DNA of 42,892 bases from Rhodospirillales bacterium (lineage in GTDB: Bacteria > Pseudomonadota > Alphaproteobacteria > Bin95). The number at the start of each line of letters is the position of its first letter. Positions within the stretch are counted from its first letter, which is position 1. Below are positions 1 through 8,910 of the stretch, in pieces. A program made the translations under genes and the position numbers. The notes under the pieces are model-generated. The model was not told the DNA's origin, ran no database searches, and saw only the letters and a program-made list of their open reading frames with translations. The DNA lies in assembly GCA_008081395.1 (NCBI GenBank), contig VMCJ01000153.1, positions 1 to 42,892 on the forward strand. The letters run 5' to 3'.

Positions 1-207
1 TTCTTGCTGCCGGCTGCATTCAGGTTTGCACCAGCATCAACTTTGCAACCATTTGCGTATACGATGCCGGTGTGGGCGGCAATTCTCGGATGGATTGTTT
101 TTGATCACATCCCTGACGTAATGACATTAGTAGGTGGTGGGATCGTGATAAGCAGCGGCTTGTTTGCAATCTGGCGCGAAAGAGTGGCTGAAAATGTCCA
201 GCAGTGA
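1..207 (+). CDS. EamA/DMT family transporter, C-terminal end (partial)
   Basis: Only the last 68 or so codons are in the window and the frame is open at the left edge. The visible part holds the end of one hydrophobic helix pair: the RFAPASTLQPFAYT stretch, then a helix containing VWAAILGWIVFDHIPD, then a last helix and a basic tail WRER. This matches the conserved C-terminal part of EamA (drug/metabolite transporter) proteins, where the APAS...PF.Y segment and the GW..F...PD segment recur. The substrate cannot be told. The frame ends at TGA 205-207 and is followed by a likely terminator. The TTG at 4 is not likely to be the true start. Confidence 0.8.
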   Translation, partial: FLLPAAFRFAPASTLQPFAYTMPVWAAILGWIVFDHIPDVMTLVGGGIVISSGLFAIWRERVAENVQQ

Positions 208-214
208 ACAACAC

Positions 215-248
215 ATCTGCTAAAGACCCTCATTTCGCAGATTTTTTT
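215..248 (+). terminator. Putative intrinsic terminator after the EamA gene
   Basis: ATCTGC (215-220) and GCAGAT (237-242) form a 6-bp stem with a 16-base loop, followed by a run of seven T (242-248). The loop base run TAAAGACCC (221-229) is perfectly complementary to GGGTCTTTA (264-272), so a competing or pseudoknotted structure is possible. It lies between convergent genes. Confidence 0.5.
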
Positions 249-312
249 ACAGTCTTCGTATTCGGGTCTTTAGACCTAGTTAAAGTTCATTTTTGTTTGA
301 CTAATCCCAAAT

Positions 313-1566
313 TCAATTTTCATTTTCGAGAGCGTCTGTAATTTTTGAAATACGTCTCCGAGCCCATGCCCAGGCGATTAAGCAAAGGCATGCGCCAATA
401 ACAACAGGTGCCTGCAATCCTATAAATTCAGAAGCTAAACCCATCACTAGTGCGCCCGCTGCCGGTCCAGCTCTAAAACATAGCCCATACAAAGACAGCA
501 CTCTGGATAATACGGAAGCATCCGTCGACCGCTGTATCAGACTTTGCATGGCAACCCCAGAAATCACCATAGCTGCACCAGACAGAGATGCGCCAAGCAC
601 CCCAAGCCAGAAAATGTTTGTCGATGCAAATATAATGGCGGAAAACGCCAGCAATAAAACGCCGTCGATAGCAAATCGAGTTAGCCCAATAAAACTACTG
701 CGTCCCCCGATCCAAATTCCCGCGAAGATAGCACCGATACCAACTGCGGCGGTCAAGGCTGCCAACCCATCCACCCCATAGCCAAATATTTTATCTGCAA
801 AGCCAGGTAAGAGCTCAACATAAGGCCTAACAGTTATAGCATTAGCAATTAACAAAAGTAGGATCGGACCTACGCCAGGATGTCCTGTGACGTAAGAAAT
901 TCCCTCCTTCATATCGGATAATAGTCCGGCCTGTTTTGCCTTAACTGCCCTAGAGCTTGGCAATACAATGCGATGAAGCGCGAACAGAAAAAATAGATAT
1001 GAAATCGCATTAAGCCCAAATGCCCAACCGGGGCCAGCTTGTGCAATCACAATGCCAGCAATTGCAGGCCCAATAAAACGAGCCGTATTCCATAAAATTG
1101 AATTAGTTGCGACTGCAGCCGGCAGATCTTCGGGCCTTACAAGCGAACGGACCATCGAAAGTCTCGCAGGCTGTCCAAATGAAACTACTACGCCCGCAAC
1201 AGCATTCAGAACTAACAATAGAATTGGAGTTATAACGCCTAATAGCGTCAGAATAGCCATAGTTAGTGCTACTAGACACAGTAGAGCCTGGTTAATCCGT
1301 AGGAGCGTTAGTCGGCTGACTCGGTCAGCAACAGCACCACCTATAGGCCCCATAAGAAGTGAAGGGGCAAGTTCTGCAGCAGCAATAGCTCCCAGCCACG
1401 CTCCAGATTTTGTCAACTCCCAAGCAAGCCAGCCGACTGCAACTCTTTGAATCCAAGTGCCAATTAGACTAAAGGCATTGCCAGTCTGGTAAATTCTATA
1501 ATTTCTATTTGAAAAGGCTCGACCAATCCCACCTGTATGGGTGGCAAACCAGTGGGCCAAACTCAC
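313..1566 (-). CDS. MFS transporter, MFS_3 / EntS-like exporter
   Basis: A 417-residue hydrophobic protein with about twelve predicted membrane segments. The N-terminus FSNRNYRIYQTGNAFSLIGTW is the signature opening of the MFS_3 (transmembrane secretion effector, enterobactin exporter-like) group, and the first cytoplasmic loop has the MFS motif G.VADRVSR. Such proteins export small molecules such as siderophores or drugs; the cargo here is unknown. The start is a GTG at 1564-1566, only 6 bases after the stop of the nitroreductase gene, so the two genes are probably one transcript and translationally coupled. No strong ribosome site is visible for the GTG. Confidence 0.85.
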   Translation of the reverse strand: MSLAHWFATHTGGIGRAFSNRNYRIYQTGNAFSLIGTWIQRVAVGWLAWELTKSGAWLGAIAAAELAPSLLMGPIGGAVADRVSRLTLLRINQALLCLVALTMAILTLLGVITPILLLVLNAVAGVVVSFGQPARLSMVRSLVRPEDLPAAVATNSILWNTARFIGPAIAGIVIAQAGPGWAFGLNAISYLFFLFALHRIVLPSSRAVKAKQAGLLSDMKEGISYVTGHPGVGPILLLLIANAITVRPYVELLPGFADKIFGYGVDGLAALTAAVGIGAIFAGIWIGGRSSFIGLTRFAIDGVLLLAFSAIIFASTNIFWLGVLGASLSGAAMVISGVAMQSLIQRSTDASVLSRVLSLYGLCFRAGPAAGALVMGLASEFIGLQAPVVIGACLCLIAWAWARRRISKITDALENEN

Positions 1567-1572
1567 TATTGT

Positions 1573-2433
1573 TTAATCCGTGCGAATACCCTGAGCGCGA
1601 ACAAAGCGTCCCAGATTTTCCCGTTCTGCAGTAGAGACTTGGCGCGCCTTATCTTCAGACCAACCATAAAACTCTGCTTCTCCGTAGACATCGTTCAGGC
1701 GACGACTAGCTGAAGGAATAGAAAAACGTTCGTCTCGACGTTTGTCATACCCTGCTACTTCCTCGGCAAGGTCCCAATCATCATAACGATCTGTATGAAC
1801 AGTAACCTTCGGCGGAAGGCGCATCGAAATAAAGCCTTCTTGGGATGGCCATCCTAAACAAAGACCCGCAACAGGAAACGTGTATAGCGGCAATTCCAAA
1901 ATATCTCTGATTGCGTCTATGTGATTTCGGACAACACTCACGGGACAAACCCCTAGGCCCTTAGTCTCAGCTGCTAGAGTAAAGGTTTGCATTGCTAACG
2001 CGGCATCAACGGCTGCATTCAAGAAGGCGTCCAGATGATCGTTGGCAAACGGCTTACCACGATGCTCGCAAATTCGGCGTATACGACGACTGTCTCCAAT
2101 CCAAATCATGAAGACTGCAGCATTGCCGATCCATGGCATTGAAGGGATCAATTCCTGAATTGCTTGACGCTTATTTTCGTCCTTCACAACTACAACACTA
2201 GCCTGCTGTAAGTCTGATTTAGCGCTCGCTGAAAAAGCTGCTGCAAATAAGACATCTAGCAGGTCATCAGAAACAGGCTGGTCTGTATATCGTCGGTGTG
2301 TTCTACGAAGGATTATTTGCGCCAAGGGGTCGTCAATTGGCATGTCACTACCACTATGGCCATTGCCAACCACCCCTTCGCCATAACGATGGGCGATAAT
2401 GTCGGCAAGCGAGTTAAATGACGAGTCAGACAT
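1573..2433 (-). CDS. Nitroreductase family flavoprotein
   Basis: A 286-residue protein with the nitroreductase fold: the RRTHRRYTDQPVSDDLLD segment near residues 43-60 corresponds to the FMN-binding R-[RST]-x-R-x-[FY] motif, the middle has FLNAAVDAALAMQTFTLAAETKGLG, the conserved helix over the flavin, followed by ...LCLGWPS, the usual strand near the end of the domain. The C-terminal 70 residues (DRYDDWDLAEEVAGYDKRR) resemble the extension of NfsA/Frp-type NADPH-dependent enzymes. Expected reaction is NAD(P)H-dependent reduction of a nitro, quinone or flavin substrate. It is upstream of and nearly abuts the MFS exporter, suggesting a detoxification or secondary-metabolite pair; that link is inference. 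Confidence 0.88.
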   Translation of the reverse strand: MSDSSFNSLADIIAHRYGEGVVGNGHSGSDMPIDDPLAQIILRRTHRRYTDQPVSDDLLDVLFAAAFSASAKSDLQQASVVVVKDENKRQAIQELIPSMPWIGNAAVFMIWIGDSRRIRRICEHRGKPFANDHLDAFLNAAVDAALAMQTFTLAAETKGLGVCPVSVVRNHIDAIRDILELPLYTFPVAGLCLGWPSQEGFISMRLPPKVTVHTDRYDDWDLAEEVAGYDKRRDERFSIPSASRRLNDVYGEAEFYGWSEDKARQVSTAERENLGRFVRAQGIRTD

Positions 2434-2652
2434 AAGGTATTGCCCTCAATTAGATTTAGTTGTCACCGGTAACACTAGAGAGGCAATCGTTTATGGAAAA
2501 GCTTCTTATTGCAGTTAGAACCTCGTCTTATGAATGGGAGGCCCATGAATGCACCTCCCATCTCACACCATTTTAAATGTGCAGTTGATGGGGCCCCTCA
2601 ATTTCCAGGACTTCTGACTTACTTGGAAACAATGCTGGCCCTTAATTCAAAC
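2434..2652. other. Intergenic gap with one inverted repeat, no gene seen
   Basis: This 219-base gap separates the SDR stop from the nitroreductase start, both on the minus strand. It contains an 8-bp perfect inverted repeat, ATGGGAGG (2534-2541) and CCTCCCAT (2554-2561), with a 12-base loop and no T run on either side. It may end SDR transcription or be part of the nitroreductase control region. A 61-codon plus-strand frame here has no recognisable features and runs into the SDR gene, so I do not call it. Confidence 0.4.
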
Positions 2653-3567
2653 TTAAATTGGATCCCAGGAGAAATATTCACCGGTACCATCTAAGCTAGT
2701 TAGTTCATTTCGGATCGAAGGCTCAACGGTCGCCGCCAGAGCTTCATGGGTCCAACCCGCACCATTATGGATTGTCTTCACTGGTCTGGGCTGATTGAAA
2801 AGATAAATTTCATTTCCGCGAACACCGAACACTTGCCCATTTATTCCAGAGGCAGAATCACTGCACAGGTAGCTCACCACAGGGGCTACATGCTCCGCGG
2901 TCGCTCCAGTCCTAAAAGCCTCAAAGGCACGCGCTTGTTCTTCTGATTTTATTGGAATTGATTCAATCATGCGCGTCCAAGCAAATGGCGCCACGCAGTT
3001 AGATCGAATACCTTTAGAAGCACCCTCCATCGCAATCACTCGTGAAAGGCCCATAATCCCCATTTTAGCTGCAGCGTAATTTGCCTGTCCAATTTGCCCC
3101 ACCAACCCAGAAGTTGATGTGAAGTGCACAAAGGAACCAGCCTCCTTCTCACGCATATGCTCCACTGCAGCGCGCGAAACATTAAAGCAACCATTAAGAT
3201 GCACGTCTAACACAGCCTGCCACTGCGCAGTTTCCATCCTATGGAACATTCCATCTCTTAGAATACCAGCGACATTTACTACACAGTCTATCGCTCCAAA
3301 TGCATCCATTGCAGTCTCAACCATGCGCTTTGCGCCTTGAGGATCTGAAACACTATCCGTGTTAAAAGCCGCTTCCCCACCAGCCTTTTGGATATCTTGG
3401 GCTGTTTCTTCAGCTGGCCCAGCACTCCCCTCGCCTCCATCTAAAGCTGCGCCCAAGTCGTTCACCACAACTTTTGCTCCTGCCTTAGCCATATCGAGTG
3501 CAATTGCGCGCCCAATTCCACGGCCAGAACCCGTTACTAAAGCTACCTTCCCGTCCAAAATACCCAT
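2653..3567 (-). CDS. Short-chain dehydrogenase, MFE-2 (3-hydroxyacyl-CoA dehydrogenase)-like
   Basis: With the ATG at 3565-3567 the protein is 304 residues and begins MGILDGKVALVTGSGRGIGR, the classical SDR start with the TGxxxGxG nucleotide-binding motif. The NAG-type strand (VNVAGILRD) and the S...YxxxK catalytic set (FTSTSGLVGQIGQANYAAAK) are present. The long insertion after the second strand (VVNDLGAALDGGEGSAGPAEE) is typical of the dehydrogenase domain of peroxisomal multifunctional enzyme type 2 and its bacterial stand-alone relatives, which oxidise 3-hydroxyacyl-CoA. The frame can be extended 21 codons upstream, but the conserved N-terminus makes the inner start better. It is divergent from the propionyl-CoA synthetase gene, so both may serve short-chain acyl-CoA metabolism. 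Confidence 0.88.
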   Translation of the reverse strand: MGILDGKVALVTGSGRGIGRAIALDMAKAGAKVVVNDLGAALDGGEGSAGPAEETAQDIQKAGGEAAFNTDSVSDPQGAKRMVETAMDAFGAIDCVVNVAGILRDGMFHRMETAQWQAVLDVHLNGCFNVSRAAVEHMREKEAGSFVHFTSTSGLVGQIGQANYAAAKMGIMGLSRVIAMEGASKGIRSNCVAPFAWTRMIESIPIKSEEQARAFEAFRTGATAEHVAPVVSYLCSDSASGINGQVFGVRGNEIYLFNQPRPVKTIHNGAGWTHEALAATVEPSIRNELTSLDGTGEYFSWDPI

Positions 3568-3653
3568 TGAATTGGTCCCTGCACTTTTAGATTGAATCTC
3601 TCTAATTCCCTGACAGACCCCACGCAACACTGCAAGTCAATGCCTGAATGTTT

Positions 3654-3667
3654 AACAATTGATTGTT
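3654..3667. promoter_or_regulatory. Palindrome in divergent SDR / propionyl-CoA synthetase promoter region
   Basis: AACAAT-TG-ATTGTT is a perfect 6+6 inverted repeat in the 162-base region between the two divergent start codons. Its position and symmetry suit the binding site of a dimeric repressor controlling both genes. No regulator gene lies next to it and the assignment is inference. Confidence 0.35.
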
Positions 3668-3729
3668 TAAAGTCGTGTATCGGCCTAAATAAGCTCCAGT
3701 CGAAGCAGAGGCAGATATCAGGAGCTACT

Positions 3730-5631
3730 ATGTCTCAGAGTTATGACCACCTGCATGCGCAGTCTATTGAAGATCCAGAAAGCTTTTGGGGAGAAGCTGC
3801 TGAAGCAATAGGCTGGTTCAAACCTTGGGATACTGTTCTTGACCCTGAAAATTCTGCATTCCCTCGCCGTTGGTTCAGAGGAGCAGAAACCAATACCTGC
3901 TTCAATGCTTTAGACCGTCATGTCGCTTCTGGACGCGGTGAACAAGTTGCCATCTACTATGATAGCCCAATTACCGATACCCGAAGATCCATCACCTATG
4001 CAGAGCTGCTAGATCAAACAGCTCGGTTTGCTGGAGTGCTGCAAGAGCTTGGTCTGACCAAGGGCGACCGTGCAATAATTTACATGCCAAATATCCCAGA
4101 AACAGCTGTTGCGATGCTAGCCTGCGCTAGAATTGGTGCAATACATTCGGTCGTTTTTGGAGGATTTGCCGCTAGCGAGCTTGCAGTTAGAATAGAGGAT
4201 AGTGGCGCAAAGGTTATAATTGCCGCTTCCTGTGGAATAGAACCTGGGCGGATCGTCGAATACAAGCCTTTGCTAGACGGTGCCATAGAAATTTCAAAGC
4301 ACAAGCCCGACCATTGCGTAATCATCCAGCGAGAGCAATCTCAAGCTAGCATGATTGATGGGCGTGATATTGACTATCACTCAGCGATGCAAACGGCCAA
4401 ACCAGCGGATTGTGTTAGCGTTTCAGCTCTAGATCCCCTTTACATCCTCTACACTTCAGGCACAACAGGACAGCCAAAAGGCGTAGTTCGTGATACTGGC
4501 GGCCATATGGTGGCTTTGTATTGGTCCATGAAGCATATTTATGGGATCGAACCAGGAGAAACTTACTGGGCTGCTTCTGATGTGGGCTGGGTAGTTGGTC
4601 ATAGCTACATTGTATATGCCCCGCTGCTTTACGGTGCTTCAACTGTGATGTTCGAAGGTAAACCAGTTGGCACACCAGACGCAGGAGTCTTTTGGCGAAT
4701 TATCCAAGATTACGACGTGAAGGCTCTTTTTACTGCACCAACTGCCTTCCGTGCTATTCGTCGCGATGATCCCCAAGGCAAGCTAATCAAAACTTATGAC
4801 CTATCAGGGTTTCGAACACTTTTCCTTGCAGGCGAGCGTTCTGACCCAGACACAATACAATGGGCTGAAGAACAACTAGATGTTCCAGTAATTGATCATT
4901 GGTGGCAAACTGAAACAGGCTGGTCTATCGCTGCCAACTATGCAGGTGTTGAAATATTACCAATCAAGTATGGCTCTCCGACGAAGCCAGCACCTGGTTG
5001 GAATCTATGCGTTCTTGATGAAGGTGGGCACGAAGTGGAGCCTGGCCAAATTGGCGCTCTATGCGCAAAATTGCCACTACCCCCAAGCTCGTTCCCAACT
5101 CTTTGGAATGCGCATGACCGATACCTAAAGGCCTATTTCACGGTTTTTCCTGGATATTACGAAACCGCAGATGCAGGTTTTATTGATGAAGACGGCTATG
5201 TTTTTGTCATGGCTCGGACTGACGATATCATCAATGTAGCGGGACATCGACTTTCTACAGGAGCAATGGAAGAAGTCATCGCGAGCCATCAAGATGTTGC
5301 TGAATGCGCGGTAGTCGGGGTAGCTGATGAGCTTAAGGGTCAATCGCCAATTGGTTTCATTGTGTTATCTGCAGGCGTCAACCGACCTCATGAAGAAATT
5401 CAAACTGAATGTGTCCAGTTAATTCGAAAAAACATTGGGCCTGTAGCTGCGTTCAAAACGGCAATTGTAGTAGAGAGGTTGCCAAAGACTCGATCTGGCA
5501 AAGTTTTGCGTGGCGCAATGCAAAAAATTGCAGATAGCCAAACGTTTAAAATGCCTGCAACTATCGACGATCCGATTATTCTAGAGGAAATTGAGGAAGC
5601 TTTAAAACTTGCCGGTTACGCAAAAGGTTAA
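3730..5631 (+). CDS. prpE: Propionyl-CoA synthetase (propionate-CoA ligase)
   Basis: A 633-residue AMP-forming acyl-CoA synthetase. It starts with the acetyl-CoA synthetase N-terminal domain ([20 protein letters not shown]), has the P-loop [11 protein letters not shown] at about 241-251, and ends with the acylatable lysine in [11 protein letters not shown] (K591). The segment [16 protein letters not shown] right after the P-loop and the [16 protein letters not shown] segment are hallmarks of the PrpE / ACSS3 branch, which activates propionate and to a lesser extent acetate. I chose the ATG at 3730 because of GGAG at 3721-3724 and the conserved N-terminus; the frame is open further upstream. 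The cytosolic product propionyl-CoA would feed a methylcitrate or methylmalonyl route. It is divergent from an SDR gene, and the mnmA reading frame follows immediately. Confidence 0.9.
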   Translation: MSQSYDHLHAQSIEDPESFWGEAAEAIGWFKPWDTVLDPENSAFPRRWFRGAETNTCFNALDRHVASGRGEQVAIYYDSPITDTRRSITYAELLDQTARFAGVLQELGLTKGDRAIIYMPNIPETAVAMLACARIGAIHSVVFGGFAASELAVRIEDSGAKVIIAASCGIEPGRIVEYKPLLDGAIEISKHKPDHCVIIQREQSQASMIDGRDIDYHSAMQTAKPADCVSVSALDPLYILYTSGTTGQPKGVVRDTGGHMVALYWSMKHIYGIEPGETYWAASDVGWVVGHSYIVYAPLLYGASTVMFEGKPVGTPDAGVFWRIIQDYDVKALFTAPTAFRAIRRDDPQGKLIKTYDLSGFRTLFLAGERSDPDTIQWAEEQLDVPVIDHWWQTETGWSIAANYAGVEILPIKYGSPTKPAPGWNLCVLDEGGHEVEPGQIGALCAKLPLPPSSFPTLWNAHDRYLKAYFTVFPGYYETADAGFIDEDGYVFVMARTDDIINVAGHRLSTGAMEEVIASHQDVAECAVVGVADELKGQSPIGFIVLSAGVNRPHEEIQTECVQLIRKNIGPVAAFKTAIVVERLPKTRSGKVLRGAMQKIADSQTFKMPATIDDPIILEEIEEALKLAGYAKG

Positions 5632-5635
5632 CGCG

Positions 5636-6775
5636 TTGGGTAAACAACCAAACATAGATTTAGGGCTTTCAGGAAAGCCGAAAGATTCCAGAGTAGTTGT
5701 GGCTATGTCCGGAGGTGTCGATAGTACGGTCACGGCAGCCTTGTTGCATGAGGCGGGCTATGATGTTGTAGGGATGACTCTCCAACTCTACGACTATGGT
5801 GCTGCGGTCCCAACGGGAAAAACTTGCTGCGCTGGGCAAGATATTCATGACGCCCGCCTAGCCGCAGACCGTATTGGAATTCCCCACTATGTCCTGGACT
5901 ATGAAAGTCGTTTCCGAGAAAGCGTGATGGATGATTTTGCCGACAGCTATCTACGAGGGGAAACGCCAATTCCATGCGTACGCTGTAACCAAACCGTAAA
6001 ATTTAAAGATCTCTTAGAAACAGCTCGGGATCTTGGTGCATCAGCTCTCGCCACAGGTCACTACGTTCAAAGAAAAGTAGGGTCCAATGGAGCTGAATTG
6101 CACAGTGGAGCTGATCCCTCAAAAGATCAAAGCTACTTTCTCTTTGCAACCACGCCATCACAGTTAGATTATCTTCGTTTTCCTCTTGGTGGGATGAGCA
6201 AAAGTGAGACTCGAGCTCATGCGCATCGCTTTGACTTAGCAGTTGCAGAAAAACCAGACAGCCAAGATATCTGCTTCGTACCCAACGGTCGCTACCAAGA
6301 TGTTGTAGCTAAACTTAGACCCGGAGCCATAGAGCCTGGTGATATTGTTGACCTTGAAGGTAACATTTTAGGCCAACACCAGGGGGTAATTGGCTTCACG
6401 GTAGGTCAGCGGCGGGGCCTCGATATTGGTGGAACTGCAGAGCCTTTGTATGTGGTCAAAATATCAGCTGATGAACGGCGTGTTATTGTTGGACCTCGAG
6501 CAGCTTTAGCTGCCAGGACAGTTTTACTATCTGATCAAAATTGGCTTGGCTCAACCGATCCAAATGGTGCACGGGTTTTAGTTAAATTACGCTCTGCATC
6601 GCCTCTTGCGGAAGCAACTTTAATAAAAGGTGAGGAAGGAAAACTCTCTGCTTTATTAGACGAGCCTCAATTTGGCGTTGCGCCAGGCCAAGCGTGTGTT
6701 TTTTACGACGCGGAACAACCTAGCAGGGTACTGGGTGGCGGTTGGATTGTTTCTGCAGAGTCAGGATTTGGCTAA
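5636..6775 (+). CDS. mnmA: tRNA-specific 2-thiouridylase MnmA
   Basis: This enzyme adds sulfur to C2 of the wobble uridine in tRNA-Lys, -Glu and -Gln. The PP-loop SGGVDS is at about residues 25-30, the two catalytic cysteines sit in [11 protein letters not shown] (about C117) and [13 protein letters not shown], and the [14 protein letters not shown] segment of the central domain is present. I propose the TTG at 5636-5638 as start: it gives a normal 379-residue protein and has AAAGG 8 bases upstream; the frame also stays open to a TTG at 5609, inside the end of the propionyl-CoA synthetase gene. The two genes are 4 bases apart, an unusual pairing of a housekeeping tRNA gene with a catabolic one. 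Confidence 0.95.
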   Translation: MGKQPNIDLGLSGKPKDSRVVVAMSGGVDSTVTAALLHEAGYDVVGMTLQLYDYGAAVPTGKTCCAGQDIHDARLAADRIGIPHYVLDYESRFRESVMDDFADSYLRGETPIPCVRCNQTVKFKDLLETARDLGASALATGHYVQRKVGSNGAELHSGADPSKDQSYFLFATTPSQLDYLRFPLGGMSKSETRAHAHRFDLAVAEKPDSQDICFVPNGRYQDVVAKLRPGAIEPGDIVDLEGNILGQHQGVIGFTVGQRRGLDIGGTAEPLYVVKISADERRVIVGPRAALAARTVLLSDQNWLGSTDPNGARVLVKLRSASPLAEATLIKGEEGKLSALLDEPQFGVAPGQACVFYDAEQPSRVLGGGWIVSAESGFG

Positions 6776-6912
6776 ACACAGAGGCAAAAGTTAGGAAAAC
6801 TGGAAACTGATACCTATTCATGATAGTCGGATGTAAAATTTTACCCGTGACAATCAATTTCCTGACGTCTTTGCCAGATTAAATATTCTTTTTACTTGTG
6901 GCACCGTTAAAT

Positions 6913-6930
6913 GGGCACATCAGCCCTTTT
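6913..6930 (+). terminator. Weak terminator-like hairpin after mnmA
   Basis: GGGC (6913-6916) and GCCC (6923-6926) flank a six-base loop and are followed by TTTT. The stem is only 4 bp, so this is a marginal call; it sits in the right place to separate mnmA from the tRNA promoter. Confidence 0.25.
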
Positions 6931-6943
6931 AGCCTTAAGTATC

Positions 6944-6974
6944 TTGACAGCGTGACTTGCCCCGGCCATATACC
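6944..6974 (+). promoter_or_regulatory. Putative sigma-70 promoter of the tRNA gene
   Basis: A perfect TTGACA (6944-6949) is followed at about 17-19 bases by a TATA-containing -10 candidate (CATATA at 6967 or TATACC at 6969). Transcription would begin about 30 bases before the tRNA 5' end, as expected for a singleton tRNA gene. Confidence 0.5.
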
Positions 6975-7008
6975 CGGACCACACAAGAACTCGGTTTCGC
7001 GTGGTTAT

Positions 7009-7083
7009 GGCGGGGTAGCTCAGTGGTAGAGCAGGGGAATCATAATCCCTTGGTCGGGGGTTCAAATCCCTCCCTCGCTACCA
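7009..7083 (+). tRNA. tRNA-Met (anticodon CAT), elongator type
   Basis: The 75-base gene folds as a full cloverleaf. The acceptor stem GGCGGGG pairs with CCTCGCT with two G-U pairs; the D arm is GCTC-AGTGGTA-GAGC; the anticodon loop ATCATAA carries CAT at 7041-7043 with T33 before it; the T loop is TTCAAAT; and CCA is encoded at 7081-7083. The sequence is close to the usual alphaproteobacterial elongator tRNA-Met. A tRNA-Ile2 with lysidine at C34 has the same anticodon and cannot be fully excluded, but the overall sequence favours Met. The initiator form is unlikely because its three G-C pairs in the anticodon stem are absent. Confidence 0.93.
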
Positions 7084-7146
7084 AATACATCCGCTAAAGT
7101 TTTGGGCAAGTTTATCAGCAGGAGCACTGCGTAAATCACCCCAAAA

Positions 7147-8760
7147 TCATGAAAATTTAAATTCTTTATATCCTCCAGCGGCAACTTTAGCCGCCTTCTT
7201 GCGATATCGTGGAGCACCTCCGTTGTATCCTAGCGGACGCGGGACACTTTTTCCCTCAACATTTCGGTTTACTCCAGTTTGCCAACTTGGGACTTTTGAA
7301 GACAAAAGAAGAGCATCAACCTCAAGAACTTCTTGCGTGTAAGTTTCAACTGGTCCAGGTCGAGGCTCGCAGCGTTCATGACCTTTGTCTCGCATAAATT
7401 TTATTAACCCCACCACCCAATCAGAGATTTCTTCAATGTTACGCGGGATGTTTCCTCTCGCTGTATGTGGTCCAAGAACCATAAAAAGGTTTGGAAAACC
7501 TTCTGCTTGCACTCCTAAAAATGTCCTGGGTAATACTTTCCAATCATCAATTAGCTTGCGACCGTTCGGACCACAAAAATCTATTCGATCATACGGACCG
7601 GCAACGCCATCAAATCCTGTGGCGTAAATTAAAATATCAAAATCAAATTCTCGATTTGATGTTTTCACCCCTGATCTTGTTATCCTATCTATCGGTTCCT
7701 CTAGTACCGATACGAGCTCAACATTGTCTCTGTTGTAAGTCTCGAAATAGCCGCTTTCTAAAGGAAGTCGTCTTGTGCCAAAGCCATGGTTTTTGGGTAT
7801 TAAACGCTCTGCAACAATCGGATCATTAACACGTTGACGGACTTTGTTTGCAGCCCATTCTGTCATCAGCGCATTTGCTTTTTCATCTGTGAGAATATCT
7901 CGAAAATTTCCAAGCCAGATGCCAAAGCCTGGCGATGCATAAAGCTTTTCCCAGTGCTCAAGCCGTTCTTCTTCAGTTACCTCAAAGGTGCCACGTGGGT
8001 CTGGATTATGAATAAAATAAGCAACTGTCTCACGACAAGAAGCATAAATCTCTTCATACCTAGTTTTGATTTCTGCCATCTCTTCTTTAGAGATTTTTGC
8101 ATTATGAAGGGGCGCTGCCCAATTTGGCGTTCTTTGGAAAACTGTTAGCTGCCCTGCCTCTTTTGCAATTTCTGGAATAGCCTGAATGGCAGAAGCGCCA
8201 GTTCCTATAATGCCAACTCTTTTACCCTTTAGATCAACACCTTCCTTGGGCCAACGGGCAGTATGTACGGCCTGTCCTTGGTAGTCATCGCGACCCTTTA
8301 TGTCTGGCAGGGTATGCGCCGAAAGTGGCCCTAATCCAGTAACCAAAATAGGCGCAGAAAATTTACGACCATCCCGGAGGGTTATAGTCCACATTGTAGC
8401 AGCGTCATCAAAATGGGCAGCAATTACCTCAGCGTTAAATGTCATGTCACGGCGGAGATCAAATTTGTCCGCAACATATTGCAAATATTTCAGAGTGTGG
8501 GGTTGAGGTGAATAGTTCTCTGTCCAGTCCCACTCCTGAAGTAATTCCTCAGAGAAGGTATACCCATAAGTCCAACTTTCACTGTCAAACCGTGCCCCGG
8601 GATAGCGGTTCCAATACCAAGTGCCACCAACATCCGATCCATTTTCGAAAGCCCGCACCTTCATGCCCAGCGAGCGCAGACGATAGACCATGAACATACC
8701 CGAGATGCCACCACCGATTATGATAGCATCAAAATCCTGGGCAATTGAGGAATGTAACAC
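7147..8760 (-). CDS. Baeyer-Villiger type flavin monooxygenase (cyclohexanone monooxygenase-like)
   Basis: A 537-residue class B flavoprotein monooxygenase. The FAD Rossmann motif GGGISG is at 16-21, GTWYWNRYPGARFDSES at 46-62, the NADPH motif GTGASA at 186-191, and the Baeyer-Villiger fingerprint (FxGxxxHTxxW) appears as YQGQAVHTARWP at 160-171 with Y in the first place. The ATGFD segment near the end closes the flavin fold. Such enzymes insert oxygen next to a ketone, giving esters or lactones; the substrate is not predictable. The start is a GTG at 8758-8760 with GGAG 8 bases upstream. It is divergent from a second, longer enzyme of the same class 150 bases away. Confidence 0.9.
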   Translation of the reverse strand: MLHSSIAQDFDAIIIGGGISGMFMVYRLRSLGMKVRAFENGSDVGGTWYWNRYPGARFDSESWTYGYTFSEELLQEWDWTENYSPQPHTLKYLQYVADKFDLRRDMTFNAEVIAAHFDDAATMWTITLRDGRKFSAPILVTGLGPLSAHTLPDIKGRDDYQGQAVHTARWPKEGVDLKGKRVGIIGTGASAIQAIPEIAKEAGQLTVFQRTPNWAAPLHNAKISKEEMAEIKTRYEEIYASCRETVAYFIHNPDPRGTFEVTEEERLEHWEKLYASPGFGIWLGNFRDILTDEKANALMTEWAANKVRQRVNDPIVAERLIPKNHGFGTRRLPLESGYFETYNRDNVELVSVLEEPIDRITRSGVKTSNREFDFDILIYATGFDGVAGPYDRIDFCGPNGRKLIDDWKVLPRTFLGVQAEGFPNLFMVLGPHTARGNIPRNIEEISDWVVGLIKFMRDKGHERCEPRPGPVETYTQEVLEVDALLLSSKVPSWQTGVNRNVEGKSVPRPLGYNGGAPRYRKKAAKVAAGGYKEFKFS

Positions 8761-8910
8761 TCAATTTTCTCCTATACCCTTAGAACTGCATACCAAACAG
8801 GTAAAATCTTAATACGTGGGAGAAGATCATTCCACACACTGGTTTTCATATTAACAAGAGCTAACATAGAATGAGTAAAGACTCTTCTTTAGACTTAAGC
8901 GGGTAAAACT

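Noticed and set aside
1052-1450. 132-codon frame opposite the MFS gene
   Set aside because: Antisense shadow of the transporter; composition is not protein-like and no homologous pattern is seen.
2509-2694. 61-codon plus-strand frame
   Set aside because: No recognisable domain, it overlaps the SDR gene on the other strand and there is no ribosome site.
7009-7083. tRNA as an integration site for a genomic island
   Set aside because: No integrase, direct repeat of the tRNA end or phage genes were found on either side in the window.
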